Translations under genes and position numbers: made by a program
Assembly: GCA_009780915.1 (NCBI GenBank)
Contig: WQZD01000011.1
Location: 1 to 64,000, forward strand
Reading direction: 5' to 3'
Source of the DNA: Propionibacteriaceae bacterium
Lineage (GTDB): Bacteria; Actinomycetota; Actinomycetes; Propionibacteriales; Propionibacteriaceae
DNA: 64,000 nt
In this document: piece after piece, positions 26,753 to 35,599 of the stretch
How positions within the stretch are numbered: the first letter of the stretch is position 1
How the letters are laid out: each line of letters starts with the position of its first letter
Notes under the pieces: model-generated
The model's database searches: none
What the model saw: the letters and a program-made list of their open reading frames with translations, nothing else
Told to the model about the DNA's origin: nothing

Positions 26753-28030
26753 TCAGCCCAGGCCGGGCGCCAGGCGAGGAACCTCCACCGACGTGACGAT
26801 CCCCCCCGATGTGACGGGCAGGATGGACCATCCCGCGGCGGTCAACACCAACGACGCCCGCACGTCGGCGGAGTCGCAGGACACCTTCACGGATGTGCCG
26901 GTGGACGGGAAGGGGATGGACATGATCGATTGCGCCGGAACAGGGGTGTCCGTCGTCGACATGACCCCGGTCCCATCATCGTATCGAAGGCTGAGCGTGG
27001 CCGCGGCCGTCCCCGGGTTGGCCACCATGAGGGTGCCGCCCAGGGGAGGGAACAAGACGGTGCCGTTCAGGGCCTGTTGGGCTGAGATCGCGGCCACATC
27101 CGCGCTGGACACCATGACGGTCGCGGAGACGGGCAGCGTCGACGTCAGGTGCAGGGCGGAGTTCTGCCCGCCCAGAGCTTGAGTGAGATCCACGTTGACG
27201 ACCCGGGCCGGGGGGACCTCGATGGTCTCCAACCCCAGGGGGGCGAAGGGGCCGGTGTCGCCCATGACCTCGACGCTGATGGTCGCCTTGACCATCGGGT
27301 CGGTGTTCGTCACCGACAACGTCCTCAACCCGTCGCCGGAGGGGATGCCCGCGATCGTCAGGTCGGTGTCGGAGGACGTCTCGGGGAGTTGCCAGTCCAA
27401 CCCGGTCGATCCTGTGACGCGCATCAGCGCCAGGACCCGGCCCTTGGAGGCGCGGATCTGGACGGAGACCGGAGTGTCGGAGATGACGAGGTCGGGATCG
27501 ATGGGGAGGGCTTGGGTGGCGCCGGGCGCGATGGGGATGTCATGCAGGCCTGGCACCGGGAAAGGCCCCGACTGCCCGTACACGAACACGTCCACCACGG
27601 CCGACGTGGTGTCGACGTTGGTCATCACCAGGGTCGCGCCCGACGTGGTGGACACCCCGTTCCACATGCCTGTGGTCACCGGCGACGAGCAGGGGACGGC
27701 CATGCTGGCGTCGTCCTGGGTGTACACCGACACCCCTCCGACGGTCGCCGATCCGCGCACGACCACCGTCTTCGTCGGCGCGTCCAGCGTCGCGGTCGTC
27801 GTGGGATCCCCGGGGAGGGCGCCGAGCTCACCGGCGGTGAAGACGGTCTGGTCCGTGATGGAGACCGTGGTCTTGCCCATGAAGGGGTCCCCGACCGGGC
27901 AGGCCAAGAGCCGTGTGACCGGCAGGGAGATCGTCCGGGGCGCAGGCTGGGACAGCGGCAGGACGAGAGTCGCCGCGATGCCGAGCGCCGCGACGAGCGC
28001 CAGGACGAGGAAGCCTAGGTGATGTCTCAT
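26753..28030 (-). CDS. DUF5719 family secreted protein
   Basis: 425 residues: an N-terminal membrane span or uncleaved signal (about residues 4-26) followed by an all-beta extracellular region of repeated immunoglobulin-like character. No catalytic motif. ATG 28030 follows GAGGAGA and overlaps the TGA of the large glycosyltransferase gene (ATGA), so the two are made together. The pairing implies that it accompanies the glycosyltransferase at the envelope. Confidence 0.78.
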   Translation of the reverse strand: MRHHLGFLVLALVAALGIAATLVLPLSQPAPRTISLPVTRLLACPVGDPFMGKTTVSITDQTVFTAGELGALPGDPTTTATLDAPTKTVVVRGSATVGGVSVYTQDDASMAVPCSSPVTTGMWNGVSTTSGATLVMTNVDTTSAVVDVFVYGQSGPFPVPGLHDIPIAPGATQALPIDPDLVISDTPVSVQIRASKGRVLALMRVTGSTGLDWQLPETSSDTDLTIAGIPSGDGLRTLSVTNTDPMVKATISVEVMGDTGPFAPLGLETIEVPPARVVNVDLTQALGGQNSALHLTSTLPVSATVMVSSADVAAISAQQALNGTVLFPPLGGTLMVANPGTAAATLSLRYDDGTGVMSTTDTPVPAQSIMSIPFPSTGTSVKVSCDSADVRASLVLTAAGWSILPVTSGGIVTSVEVPRLAPGLG

Positions 28031-31000
28031 CGCGATCTCCTCAATTGGTACCTCGGCGCCTCGGACGCCCCCACCTGGTCGGTGAACGGGGGGAAGACGA
28101 AGATGACGAAGATGACGAACACCGCCAGCTGGGCCCAGGGCAGCCAGGGATGCTCGACAGACCACGTGACGGTGATCGCCCCCGACGCGGTTCCCAGCGA
28201 GTAGGCCGCCCTCCAGTCGCCCGAGCCTGTCGGGCGCACCTCGACTCCCCCGACGAAGACGTGCATGTCGGGGTCGGGAGGAGTGGCGACGACCAGGGTG
28301 CGCGGAGAGCCTGAGGGGACGCCGTCACGGGGGCTGACGAAGACCGCGGGCGCCCCGGGGTCGACCAAGGACCATCGCGTGGGCGAGGCGGACGCCAGTT
28401 GGACGTTCCAGATCTCGGTGACGCCACCGGTCGTGCCGCGCTGGAGGCCTGCCGTGGTGTCGAGGGCTGTGACGGTGTCGGAGTCTGGGTTCAGCACGAC
28501 GATGGTGGAGACCCCGAAGGCGGCCAGGTTCGCCACCACCGTGTCGTCGGAACGACCGGCGAGGGCCCGTGCGACGATCTGCTCCATGGCCGTGACGGCC
28601 GCGTCACTGGACAGGGGCCCGCTCGTGTAGGAGCCCTGACCCCACAGGGTCTGGCCGAAGTAGCGCAGGTCCCAGGTCCGCGCCGTCGCGTCGATGACGA
28701 GGGTGCCGGTGTCCAGATCGACCTCGTTCTGATGGAGGTACTCGGGGACCTGGGCGCTGCCGCCTCGGTTCACCTGGCTCATGCCGGCGTACGCGGCCCA
28801 CCCGCTTCCGAGGAGGAAGGCGCCGATCAACAGCAGGGAGAGCAGCGCGACCAGGGCCTGTCGCCCGCCGAAGTCGCTGCCTTCCAAGGACCCGAGCATG
28901 CCGTCGATCCAGGACACGAAGCAGAACATGATCATGGCGAACCCGATCAACATCCACGGGCTGGGGTCCGCGCGCACGGTCGTCAGAGCCACGGTCAGGC
29001 TCAGTCGCGTCAACGCCATGCCGACGCCGATGAGGAGGACGCCGAACACGGCGCACCAGCGGTGCCAGGAGCGTTGGGGAACCACGACGAGGACGCCGAG
29101 CCACAGCACGGAGAAGATCGCCAGCGAGAGCCACAGGGGCGGCAGCCCGATCTCCAGGGGCCTGCCGAAGAGCATCTGCCACGAGAGCTGGGGCGAGGCC
29201 AACATGGGCTCGGGGGTGAGGAGGAGACGGGCTGGGTTGCGCACGAGGGAGGGCACGGTGTGGGCCCAGAAGGCCAGCGGCGCCAGCAGCGCCACCACGA
29301 CGCGGATGATCTGGGCGACCCCGCCGACGCGCACGACGACGAAGAGCGCCACGCCCATCACCGGCAGCCACAGCACCGGCATGACGGCCACCAGCACCAC
29401 GCCAGACAGGCACACGCCCGCGAGGCTCTGCAACGACCGGGCGCCGGCCCAGGGCATGTCCAGGCGGGATATCCATTCGGCCGCGAACGGGAACACCAAG
29501 GCGCAGGCGACCAGCCACAGCGATCCCCTGTTGAGCCCGCCCATGAGGATGGGCAGCAGGGCGTACCCGGCGGCGGCCGCCCAGCGCAGCCCTGTGTGGC
29601 GGATCCGGTTGCGGCCGTACCACACACCCACGAACATGGTCAGCGGGAACGCCAGGACCAGGACGACGACGGGCATCCAGGAGGGATGGATGGACAACAC
29701 GGACGCCGCGGCGCTGATCAAGAGCCACGGCTCGGCGACTCCGGCCGGGGACAGCGCCTCGGTGAAGGCCTGCGTCCACGTGGCCGGGGCGCCCAAGAGA
29801 CCCGAGGCGGTCACCATGCCCGTGCGCATGATGGTACGGGCCATCACCGCCACCCCGGCGATGACGACCACGATCCACACCCCCACGGGGATCCTCTTGC
29901 GTCCCTCTCCCAGCCTGCGGGTGAACTCGTCGCCGAGCAGGTCGTCGAGGGTCATTTCGGCGTCTTGGCCGGGCGCCAGTTGATCATGGAACCATCGAGA
30001 GAACGACTGGTAGCCCTGATCCACGACGTTGCCGAGCGTGGGCCGGAGCGAGCGCACACGGTATTTCGCGGTGCTGCCTTTGGAGATGGTCCGGATCTTC
30101 TTCCTGAGCCTCGCAACGGGTTTGCGGCTGCGGAAGAGGAAGTCCGCCCACGCCTGGATCTCGTCCTTGGCATGGTCAGGGGCGCGGCCCAGCACGAAGC
30201 CGAGCGCGCTGAGCAGGCTCACGAGGGTCAGCCGCACCAGCATCGTCAACCGGCTGAGGCCATGCGAGTGGGCCGCCACCAGCCTCAACCCCATGAGGCG
30301 GTCCCACGACGCCTCGGAACGTCCAGCACGGGACGCGATGGTGCCTTGCCGGATCTCCGATCGTCCGGCTTGACGGTGGACGACACGGGCCGTGGGGCAG
30401 GTCAGCACCCATTGGTCGATCAGTTGGGCGCGCCATCCGAGGTCGACCCCGTCGCGGTAGCCCGAGATGCACCGGTCGAAACCGCCGATCTCGATCAGCG
30501 ACTCCCACTTGACGAGCATCCCGCAGGTCGATCCGCCCAACACGGAGGCCGAGTCGTACTGGCCCTGGGCCACCTCGTCCGGCTCCAGGTCGAGGATGCG
30601 TCGGCCCGATCCTGAGATGCTGGCGCCGATTTCCAGGGTACGGGCGGCGTGGTTGCGCCGGGAGGGACGCACGAGCAGGGGGACGGCGATGGCGAGACGG
30701 GGCGTGCGCGCCGCCAGGGTCACCAACTCGGTCAGCGCCGTGTGATGCGGGATCGCGTCGTCGTGGAGGAACCAGACCCATTGGGTGGGCGACTCCACCA
30801 CCGACAGGGCGCGCTCCACCGCCTGCCCGAAGGTGAACGTGGATTTGCCTCGCACGACCTGGTCGATCATGCCCGCGTCGTACGCGGCGTCCAAGAGCTC
30901 GCCGGTGTCGTCGCTGGACTCGTTGTCGACCGCCACGATGACATCGGGTCGCCGGTCGAGTTGTCCGATGCCCGCGAGCGTGGCGTTCAACCACGCGCCG

Positions 31001-31101
31001 GCGTTACGGCACACCAAGACGGCGGTCACGGTGTGCCCGCTCAGGTCAACGCGGTCGAGCTCAGGAGCGTCGAACCAACTCCAGCCATCGGTTTGTGTCA
31101 T
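28027..31101 (-). CDS. Large GT2-family glycosyltransferase fused to a polytopic membrane region
   Basis: 1024 residues. The N-terminal GT-A domain (about 25-260) has TAVLVCRNAGAWL, VAVDNESSDDTGE, the DxD-like FLHDDAIPHH and GYRDGVDLGWRAQL. A basic linker follows, then some twelve membrane spans (about 400-780), an extracytoplasmic beta-rich part and a final span near the C-terminus. This architecture occurs in actinobacterial cell-envelope glycosyltransferases beside whiB2 and manB. Acceptor and donor are unknown; GDP-mannose or a nucleotide sugar is plausible from context. Start ATG 31101 has only a weak SD. Confidence 0.82.
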   Translation of the reverse strand: MTQTDGWSWFDAPELDRVDLSGHTVTAVLVCRNAGAWLNATLAGIGQLDRRPDVIVAVDNESSDDTGELLDAAYDAGMIDQVVRGKSTFTFGQAVERALSVVESPTQWVWFLHDDAIPHHTALTELVTLAARTPRLAIAVPLLVRPSRRNHAARTLEIGASISGSGRRILDLEPDEVAQGQYDSASVLGGSTCGMLVKWESLIEIGGFDRCISGYRDGVDLGWRAQLIDQWVLTCPTARVVHRQAGRSEIRQGTIASRAGRSEASWDRLMGLRLVAAHSHGLSRLTMLVRLTLVSLLSALGFVLGRAPDHAKDEIQAWADFLFRSRKPVARLRKKIRTISKGSTAKYRVRSLRPTLGNVVDQGYQSFSRWFHDQLAPGQDAEMTLDDLLGDEFTRRLGEGRKRIPVGVWIVVVIAGVAVMARTIMRTGMVTASGLLGAPATWTQAFTEALSPAGVAEPWLLISAAASVLSIHPSWMPVVVLVLAFPLTMFVGVWYGRNRIRHTGLRWAAAAGYALLPILMGGLNRGSLWLVACALVFPFAAEWISRLDMPWAGARSLQSLAGVCLSGVVLVAVMPVLWLPVMGVALFVVVRVGGVAQIIRVVVALLAPLAFWAHTVPSLVRNPARLLLTPEPMLASPQLSWQMLFGRPLEIGLPPLWLSLAIFSVLWLGVLVVVPQRSWHRWCAVFGVLLIGVGMALTRLSLTVALTTVRADPSPWMLIGFAMIMFCFVSWIDGMLGSLEGSDFGGRQALVALLSLLLIGAFLLGSGWAAYAGMSQVNRGGSAQVPEYLHQNEVDLDTGTLVIDATARTWDLRYFGQTLWGQGSYTSGPLSSDAAVTAMEQIVARALAGRSDDTVVANLAAFGVSTIVVLNPDSDTVTALDTTAGLQRGTTGGVTEIWNVQLASASPTRWSLVDPGAPAVFVSPRDGVPSGSPRTLVVATPPDPDMHVFVGGVEVRPTGSGDWRAAYSLGTASGAITVTWSVEHPWLPWAQLAVFVIFVIFVFPPFTDQVGASEAPRYQLRRSR

Positions 31102-31135
31102 AGAGCCCTAACAAAAATCAGCGAAAACGCGCGTG

Positions 31136-31396
31136 TCACGCGCGACGCTTCAGCTTACGCCGTTCGCGCTCGCTGAGGCCACCCCAGATGCCATATCTCT
31201 CGTCGTGGGCGAGAGCGTACTCCAGGCACTCCTGTCTCACGTCGCACACTTTGCAGACGCTCTTCGCTTCACGTGTGGATCCGCCCTTCTCGGGGAAGAA
31301 TGCCTCGGGATCTGTTTGCGCGCACAGTGCGCTCGCCTGCCAGGCGCTCGCATCTTCTTCTTCTGCTCCTGAAATCAGCGTCAACAAACTAGACAT
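31136..31396 (-). CDS. whiB2: WhiB-family iron-sulfur transcription factor (WhiB2/WhmD type)
   Basis: 86 residues with the four cluster-binding cysteines (ALCAQ, SVCKVCDVRQEC), the GIWGG turn and the basic C-terminus SERERRKLKRR. WhiB proteins act with the primary sigma factor; WhmD/WhiB2 is needed for septation in mycobacteria. SD GGAAGG precedes ATG 31396. Position beside manB/manC and the envelope glycosyltransferase matches the mycobacterial whiB2 locus, which is why I name it. Confidence 0.9.
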   Translation of the reverse strand: MSSLLTLISGAEEEDASAWQASALCAQTDPEAFFPEKGGSTREAKSVCKVCDVRQECLEYALAHDERYGIWGGLSERERRKLKRRA

Positions 31397-31406
31397 CTCA
31401 ACCTTC

Positions 31407-31468
31407 CCATCGCCACATGTGGATATGGACTAACAGAAATTACATCAGTGTGACTTAGGCTTCGTCAA
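31407..31468 (-). promoter_or_regulatory. whiB2 promoter with downstream 22-bp palindrome
   Basis: TTGACG (31463-31468), 18-nt spacer and TGTAAT (31439-31444) form a strong promoter reading leftward. Between it and the SD lies CCAT-N2-CCACATGTGG-N2-ATGG (31407-31428), a perfect dyad. It could be an operator or a leader hairpin near the ribosome binding site. Confidence 0.65.
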
Positions 31469-31510
31469 CTCCACGCGGGCAAATCATGGGACAGTTCTTG
31501 TTTTTGTGAG

Positions 31511-31897
31511 CTATTTCTCAGGATTCGCCAGATCTGCGGCCCTCATCCAGGCGTAACCGCGCGCCTCATCAGCGGGGACGACGGGTTGGTGATCGGGGGC
31601 GGCCTGTGCGTTCTGGTCCGGGTACGGCGGGTCCAGGTCCTGCTCCACGCCGGCGTTGTCGACGGCTGCGACAGGTCGCGGCCGCGACCATCGCGCCACG
31701 ACGAGGGCGACGACGAGCAGGACGAGGGACACCCCGCCGGCGGCCACGATCGTCCACCGGGTCAGATCGTCACCGACCAGCCCACGCCGACCGACGACGT
31801 CACGGACGACGACCCAGCATGCCGTCCCAGCGAGGACGCACACGGCCACCAGGACCAGCGCCACGGCCGCGCCAGGGAACCGGCGGCGCTCAGGCAT
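31511..31897 (-). CDS. Small membrane protein coupled to manC
   Basis: 128 residues with two membrane spans (about 9-30 and 44-66) and a polar, Pro/Ala-rich cytoplasmic or external tail. No known domain. Its ATG overlaps the manC stop by 8 nt, so it is expressed with manC. Function not recognised. Confidence 0.65.
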   Translation of the reverse strand: MPERRRFPGAAVALVLVAVCVLAGTACWVVVRDVVGRRGLVGDDLTRWTIVAAGGVSLVLLVVALVVARWSRPRPVAAVDNAGVEQDLDPPYPDQNAQAAPDHQPVVPADEARGYAWMRAADLANPEK

Positions 31898-32963
31898 AGC
31901 GGTCGCCCCGCTCCCTCGCCATCTGGACGAGCTTCTTCACTTTCTCGGCGTAGTCCTTGGGACACACCAGCGTCACGTCGTCGTCTTGGACGACGATCAT
32001 GTCTTTCAGGCCGTACGCGGCCACCAGCCGGCCGTCCTCAGTGCGGTTGAGGATCAGGCTGGACGAGCAGTCCAGGGCCACCACGGAACCCTCGATGGCG
32101 TTGCCGTCCTCATCGGCGAGGTACCTGGCCAGCGCCTGGTAGCCGCCGATGTCCGCCCAGTCGGCTCGCAGGCCCACGGCGAGGATATGCGCCGTGGACG
32201 CTCCTGCCGACACCGGTTCCATGATCGCGTAGTCCACCGAGACCTTGGGCAACCGTGGATAGATCTCGCCGATCACGTCCGGGGATGCGACGATGCGATC
32301 GACACCGTCCGCCATGTCGGGCGCGAAATCACGGACCTGCTCCAAGAATGTGCGGGCGTTCCAGCAGAACATCCCTGAGTTCCACCACCAGCCCCCATCG
32401 GCCAGGTAGGCCTGCGCCAAGTCGCGGTTCGGCTTCTCAGCGAAGCGAGTGACGTGGAACACAGTCCCGGTCGAGTCCGAGGGTTCTCCCACGTGGAGGT
32501 ACCCGTACCCGGTGTGCGCGCTGGTCGGCACCACCCCACAGGTGACCAGCGCCCGGCGATCCTGGGCGGCCACGTCGAGGGCGTGGCGCACGGTCGCGGT
32601 GAACTCGGCTTGCGGGGCGATGATCTGGTCAGCCGTCAGGATCGCGACGACGGCGTCGGGATCTCGTGCGGCAGCTGTGGCGACCGACCATGTCACGGCC
32701 GCCAGCGAGTCCCGGCCCACGGGTTCGGCCAAGAGGTTGGCCGCGGGAAGGTCGGGCAACTGGGCGTGGATGACGTCGGCGTGGGCCCTTCCTGCGCAGA
32801 CCAGCACATGGTCGGGATCCACGAGGGTGGTCGCACGCTCGAAAGCCAGTTGCAACAGAGAGCGTCCCTGAATGACGCCCAACAACTGCTTGGGCATCCC
32901 CCGACGGGACAATGGCCACAAGCGTGTCCCCGACCCGCCCGCCATGATCACGGCGAAATCCAT
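31890..32963 (-). CDS. manC: Mannose-1-phosphate guanylyltransferase
   Basis: 357 residues. VIMAGGSGTRLWPLSRRGMPKQLL is the nucleotidyltransferase signature, with FAEKPNRD, WWWNSGMFCWNA and SVDYAIMEP further on. It makes GDP-mannose from mannose-1-P and GTP. ATG 32963 with AAAGG upstream is preferred; the open frame beyond it contains a long hairpin and no homologous residues. Lacks the C-terminal isomerase domain of bifunctional enzymes. Confidence 0.92.
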   Translation of the reverse strand: MDFAVIMAGGSGTRLWPLSRRGMPKQLLGVIQGRSLLQLAFERATTLVDPDHVLVCAGRAHADVIHAQLPDLPAANLLAEPVGRDSLAAVTWSVATAAARDPDAVVAILTADQIIAPQAEFTATVRHALDVAAQDRRALVTCGVVPTSAHTGYGYLHVGEPSDSTGTVFHVTRFAEKPNRDLAQAYLADGGWWWNSGMFCWNARTFLEQVRDFAPDMADGVDRIVASPDVIGEIYPRLPKVSVDYAIMEPVSAGASTAHILAVGLRADWADIGGYQALARYLADEDGNAIEGSVVALDCSSSLILNRTEDGRLVAAYGLKDMIVVQDDDVTLVCPKDYAEKVKKLVQMARERGDRYA

Positions 32964-32987
32964 GAGGTCTGCCTTTCGCGTAATGAC

Positions 32988-33029
32988 ATCATTGTGTCTG
33001 GCCTGTCGGAACAGGCCAGACACAATGAT
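32988..33029 (-). terminator. 19-bp perfect hairpin between the coiled-coil operon and manC
   Basis: Arms 32988-33006 and 33011-33029 are exact complements around a 4-base loop, with a GC-rich upper half (TGGCCTGT / ACAGGCCA). It lies about 58 nt after the DivIVA-like stop and 25 nt before manC. No U-tract follows, so a hairpin-only terminator or an mRNA end-protecting stem is inferred. A second 8-bp hairpin (33050-33072) precedes it. Confidence 0.55.
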
Positions 33030-33086
33030 CGAGATAGAGACCAAGGACGATGAGGAGCAGGAAACTCCTCATGTCCATTCAGCGGA

Positions 33087-34058
33087 TCACTGCCAGTCGT
33101 CGCCCTCGTCGACGGCTTCTTCGGCAACCTCTTCGGATTCCGGAAGATCAGTGATCTGCGGGGCGACGCCCATGGTGGCGAGCATCTGGCGCACGTTGGA
33201 CAGCTGGAGGGTGATCGCGTCACGACGAGCGGACGCAGCCTGCACCTCGCGCTCGGACTCGCGACGAATCCTCTCCGCCGACGCCTTCGCCTGCTTGAGG
33301 ATCTCGCTGGCCTGGCTGTTGGCGTCCTTGATGGCCGCGTCAGCCTGCTCTTGGGCCTCGATCTTGTAGTGCTCGGCTTCTTCCTGGATCGCGTACAGAG
33401 ACTCCTCGGCGCGCTGCATAGCCTCGTCCTGAGCCTTCATCTGAGCTGCGAAGTCCTTGGCCGCCTCGTCGCGACGCTCTGCCAACGTCTTCTCGAAGTC
33501 AGCCGCCGCCACAGCCGCGCGTGCACGCTGGTTCTCATAAATGGCCTCGGCCTCTTCGCGACGCGCCAACGCCTCACGATCAGCCTGGTCCAAAATCTCT
33601 TCCGCCTCACGCTGTGCCTGCGTGATGATACGGGTCGCTTCCGCGTCCGCCTTGCTGCGGACCTCGCCAGCGTACGCCTCGGCTTCGGTGCGAGACTGCT
33701 CCGCTGCGGTCTGGGTCTCGGCGGTCAGCTTCTCCGCGTCCCGCTTCGCACTCGTGCGCACGTCGTCGCTCTCTGCCTGAGCCAACGACAGCATCTGGGA
33801 GATGCGCGATCCCAAGTCTTCGAACGTGGGCGCCTTGGGCGCCTGCGTGACGCGCTCTTCCAGGTCGGCGGTGTACAGCGACATCTCGTCCAGCTCTTGC
33901 TGAAGCTGGTCGATGGTGGCCTGCAACTCGCTGGAATCAGCGTCATGGCTCACCGGAACCCCGGCGCGAGCAGCTTCGAGTTCCTTCGTCAGGTCCTCGA
34001 ATGCGGCGTTGACTTCTTCAGGATCATATCCCCGAAGGACATTCCGAAATGTGGGCAT
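33087..34058 (-). CDS. DivIVA-domain coiled-coil protein
   Basis: 323 residues. PTFRNVLRGYDPEEVNAAF at the N-terminus matches the membrane-binding DivIVA motif. Residues 60-300 are almost unbroken coiled-coil rich in Ala, Glu, Arg and Gln with repeated AEAxR/A patterns, followed by an acidic tail. This resembles polar-growth or cytoskeletal proteins such as DivIVA/FilP relatives. It follows another long coiled-coil gene by 26 nt with SD GAGG, indicating a two-gene operon. Confidence 0.8.
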   Translation of the reverse strand: MPTFRNVLRGYDPEEVNAAFEDLTKELEAARAGVPVSHDADSSELQATIDQLQQELDEMSLYTADLEERVTQAPKAPTFEDLGSRISQMLSLAQAESDDVRTSAKRDAEKLTAETQTAAEQSRTEAEAYAGEVRSKADAEATRIITQAQREAEEILDQADREALARREEAEAIYENQRARAAVAAADFEKTLAERRDEAAKDFAAQMKAQDEAMQRAEESLYAIQEEAEHYKIEAQEQADAAIKDANSQASEILKQAKASAERIRRESEREVQAASARRDAITLQLSNVRQMLATMGVAPQITDLPESEEVAEEAVDEGDDWQ

Positions 34059-34084
34059 GTGTCCTCAATCTCTTTCTGTAGTAG

Positions 34085-35380
34085 TTAATTGCCAGCCGGA
34101 TTTTCCGGCACAGCAAGAGCTTCGATAACCCCTGACAACTGACCCAGTTGCGCAGCGATATTATCTCTGCGACGTGCTAGCGTGGCGGCTTCCATGCGAG
34201 CACGTTCCATGTATTCGCGCACCTCGTTACGGATGGCATCGGCGTCTTGTCTCGCCTGTGCGACGACGTCGATGGCATCCTGACGTGACCTCCCAGCCCG
34301 TTCGGCGACACTGCGCTGCAACTCTTCCATCTCCGCCATGGCGCGTGCGCGGGCCTCTGCCGCCACGCTCTCCTGACGGGCCACCCTCTCTTCGACCTGG
34401 GCTTTCAACGCCATAGCGTCGTTGCGCGCCCGGGCGAGGATGGATTCTCCCTCGGCATTGGCTTCCTTCCGGATGGTGTCCGAATCGGTTTTCGCACGAT
34501 TCATGATCGCCTGGAAGGTTTCATTGAGTTCGGATCTCTTCGCGGAGACCTCGAGATTGGCCTCACGGCGGATGGCGTCAGCCTCGGCTTGGGCGCCGAT
34601 CACGAGGGCCTGCATGGACTCCTGCGTGGCGGCGACCTGTTCGGCCACCCGGTCCAGCCTCTCCTGGGCTTGGACGCGGCCGTCCGCGAGGATCGACTCG
34701 AACTCCTCTTGGGCCTCCCTGCGCAAGGTGGCCACTTCTAGCTCGGCCTCGGACCGTGAGGTGTCGATGGCCGTGCATGCCGACTCCATCTCCGCCTGCA
34801 TGGCGTCCCAGAGCCGTTCCAATTCTTGTTCGACCCCGACCCATGTGTCGGAGACCTGACGATCCAACTCAGCACGACGCTGCTTGGCTTCTTCTTCCAA
34901 CGCGGTCTTCATGGAGATCAGCTCCGCTTCGACGGCGGCGCGATACTCCCCGATACGGCCATAGGCGTCGGCCTCGAAGTCGGAGACCACCGAGAAGATG
35001 GCCTTCTCCCTCTCTTGGGCCCGCGTCTGAGCCTCGGAGACTTCCCCGCGAGCGCGATCCAAGACGTCTTGGACGAAGCCTTCGGCTTCGCGGGCGATGC
35101 CGCGCGCTTTCTCGGCGGAGTCTTTGACGATCGATTCTCCGGCGGACTGCGCCAGGTCGATGGCGGCCAAGACCACAGTCTCAGACTCGCGACGGCGTTG
35201 CTCCAGCAACGCGGCCGCGCTGCGATTGTCTTCCATCAGCCGTTCCCAGCGCGTCTGGGCGGTGAGCAGTTCTGCTTCAGTTTCTTCCTTGAGACGATCG
35301 GCGAGGTTCTGGGCGTGCGTCAGCACGTCGTACATCCCCTCTCTCTCCTCAGGAAGAGCAGGAGGCAAGGTGTCGCTCAT
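34085..35380 (-). CDS. Long coiled-coil protein (Scy/FilP-like)
   Basis: 431 residues that are coiled-coil nearly throughout, rich in Ala/Glu/Arg, with no transmembrane segment or catalytic motif. It lacks the DivIVA N-terminal motif seen in its neighbour but shares the periodic REAxxEAExI-like repeats. ATG 35380 follows AAAGGAG. A possible TTGACA lies about 130 bp upstream. Likely a filament-forming polarity or division protein, by analogy only. Confidence 0.72.
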   Translation of the reverse strand: MSDTLPPALPEEREGMYDVLTHAQNLADRLKEETEAELLTAQTRWERLMEDNRSAAALLEQRRRESETVVLAAIDLAQSAGESIVKDSAEKARGIAREAEGFVQDVLDRARGEVSEAQTRAQEREKAIFSVVSDFEADAYGRIGEYRAAVEAELISMKTALEEEAKQRRAELDRQVSDTWVGVEQELERLWDAMQAEMESACTAIDTSRSEAELEVATLRREAQEEFESILADGRVQAQERLDRVAEQVAATQESMQALVIGAQAEADAIRREANLEVSAKRSELNETFQAIMNRAKTDSDTIRKEANAEGESILARARNDAMALKAQVEERVARQESVAAEARARAMAEMEELQRSVAERAGRSRQDAIDVVAQARQDADAIRNEVREYMERARMEAATLARRRDNIAAQLGQLSGVIEALAVPENPAGN

Positions 35381-35599
35381 ACGAACCCCTACTCCTTTCG
35401 CCAGTGATTCCGCTCACGTGCTCCGTGACGGAAGACCGTCTTACCGATGAAGGAAAACCGTCGTGGCTTCCTTGTACAAGGATTATGCCACATATGCTGT
35501 TCCCATCTGGAGTTATCCTACATGACACGACAGTCGAGATTGTCAAGGCTTTCCAACGCAGGTCATTCTAGTACCTCCCGAAGTGGTGTCCACCCCATG

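Noticed and set aside
28399-30615. Very long open frame on the plus strand opposite the large glycosyltransferase gene
   Set aside because: It is a high-GC antisense shadow: composition is charged and histidine/glutamine-rich without domains, no ribosome binding site, while the minus-strand frame has clear GT2 and membrane segments.
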